This document shows positions 63,396-64,000 of a stretch of 64,000 nucleotides of DNA, piece after piece. The DNA comes from an uncultured Hyphomonadaceae bacterium (lineage in GTDB: Bacteria; Pseudomonadota; Alphaproteobacteria; Caulobacterales; Maricaulaceae). The first letter of the stretch is position 1, and each line of letters starts with the position of its first letter. The notes beneath the pieces were generated by a model. The model was not told the origin of the DNA and did not search any database. It was given only the letters and a program-made list of their open reading frames with translations. The stretch covers positions 124,001 to 188,000 of the forward strand of contig CAJXPX010000006.1 in the NCBI GenBank assembly GCA_913058335.1, given 5' to 3'. Position numbers and translations under genes: made by a program.

Positions 63396-63857
63396 TTAAT
63401 TCAGCTTTTTATCGGATTTACTCTCTTCCGGAACATAAACATCTGGGAGAGGCGCAATACTAACGCCTTCTTCAGCCAGTTCGGACGCTTCGCGGAGGGA
63501 GGCTTTTCCGTATATCCCACGGCTTTCTTTTTCGCCGTAATGCATAGCCCGTGCTTCATCTGCAAATTTATCGCCAACATTTTCGCAATTTTTTCTAATC
63601 TCTGCCTTTACCGCCTCAGCCATTTTCCTGGCTTCCGCGCTCATAACGGATAAAGATTTCTGGTGCGTCTCGCGGGTTTGCTCCTTTTTGCGAGACGTTG
63701 TCACATTCGGGGCCATGATCGTTTTTCTTACCTCAGAGCTCGCGCAAACGGCGCAGCAGAGCAAACCCTCTTTCTCCTGCCGATCATAATCGGAGGAGTT
63801 GGAAAACCACGCCTCAAAAACGTGTTCTTTTTCGCATATGAGATCATATCGGATCAT
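63396..63857 (-). CDS. DUF1178-family protein
   Basis: This 153-residue protein is of a family found mostly in alphaproteobacteria. The N-terminal zinc-ribbon-like part has MIRYDLICEKEHVFEAWF and LLCCAVCASSEVRKTIMAP. The middle is a charged helix with many Glu and Lys, and the C-terminus has GIYGKASLREASELAEEGV. In many relatives it follows a nitrilase-like carbon-nitrogen hydrolase gene, as it does here. The function is unknown. Confidence 0.93.
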   Translation of the reverse strand: MIRYDLICEKEHVFEAWFSNSSDYDRQEKEGLLCCAVCASSEVRKTIMAPNVTTSRKKEQTRETHQKSLSVMSAEARKMAEAVKAEIRKNCENVGDKFADEARAMHYGEKESRGIYGKASLREASELAEEGVSIAPLPDVYVPEESKSDKKLN

Positions 63858-63928
63858 AGATTTAATTTAAGAACGCTTCTGAATTTTCCAAGGGTGCCCT
63901 GTCAGGCCAAGCTCTAAACAAGCAAGCT

Positions 63929-64000
63929 CTAGAATGGCCGGGTATCCGCCCAGGCCGGAATACGTTTGCGCGCTTTTTCCACCTCGGACAGATCAATCTC
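63929..64000 (-). CDS. C-terminal end of a carbon-nitrogen hydrolase (nitrilase family), partial
   Basis: Only 23 residues and the stop at 63929-63931 are visible: EIDLSEVEKARKRIPAWADT, then RPF. The ending D-L-x-x-V-x-x-A-R-x-x-I-P and final R-P-F are typical of the nitrilase-like hydrolase that precedes DUF1178 in alphaproteobacteria. The frame runs off the right edge. It is identified from the tail and gene order, so the call is moderate. Confidence 0.65.
   Translation of the reverse strand, partial: EIDLSEVEKARKRIPAWADTRPF

Overview
The window is chromosomal DNA from an alphaproteobacterium, most likely a marine member of the Maricaulales/Hyphomonadales type. That placement is inferred from gene content and order, not from a marker tree. 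Supporting features are the cytochrome c oxidase order ctaC-ctaD-ctaB-small gene-ctaG-ctaE, the alphaproteobacterial families DUF1178, DUF983, DUF4170 and NDUFA9-like SDR, ubiquinone genes (ubiA, ubiE, ubiG), and a TonB receptor beside a POT peptide transporter. No phage, insertion sequence, CRISPR array or rRNA was seen. The only tRNA seen is a tRNA-Leu(CAA).

Layout. 1-4.9 kb: minus-strand aa3 oxidase operon. 5-12 kb: tldD, a small membrane protein, a DUF937 protein, a POT transporter with a large periplasmic insert and a TonB receptor. 12-17 kb: gshA, a DegT aminotransferase, rsmE, ubiA and a lipoprotein MsrB. 17.05-17.43 kb: a gene-free stretch that looks like a structured RNA plus terminator. 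17.4-27.2 kb: ZIP transporter, MarR, a secreted unknown, FrnE-like DsbA, MAPEG, pmbA, an IMPase-DUF4170 fusion, an MsbA-like ABC exporter, NDUFA9-like SDR, LMW-PTP and a sirtuin. 27.2-31.1 kb: sparse and RNA-rich, with a 14-codon ORF plus terminator, yaiI, dapD, a small charged protein, a probable small RNA with two C-rich loops, creA and a DUF5710 protein. 31.1-41.7 kb: putA, tRNA-Leu, a DedA-like protein, murI, an ArnT-like glycosyltransferase, lipoprotein MsrA, a YbaY/MliC-like lipoprotein, ubiE, a LysR regulator and DUF983. 41.7-44.0 kb: a SAM-I type riboswitch in front of metX-metB. 44.1-55.5 kb: a branched-chain amino acid operon ilvD-ilvC-ilvB-ilvH/M-leuA-leuC-leuD-leuB-ilvA. 55.5-64 kb: lipoproteins, MBL hydrolase, nitroreductase, RidA, lysC, an M50 protease, ubiG, a lone ParB-like protein, DUF1178 and the end of a nitrilase-like gene.

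The strongest regulatory signal is ahead of ilvD. A 47-codon ORF ends in a run in which 12 of 15 residues are Leu, Val or Ile. A classical terminator follows, and its 3' arm is duplicated exactly inside the end of the ORF. This is the geometry of ribosome-mediated attenuation and could control the whole 11-kb operon. Together with the SAM-I switch directly upstream, two neighbouring amino-acid operons appear to be controlled by cis-acting RNA of two different kinds. Other candidates worth following are the small RNA with two anti-Shine-Dalgarno loops at 30116-30192, the multibranched RNA at 17281-17421, and the paired lipoprotein methionine sulfoxide reductases.

All calls come from reading the sequence. 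No database search or structure calculation was run.
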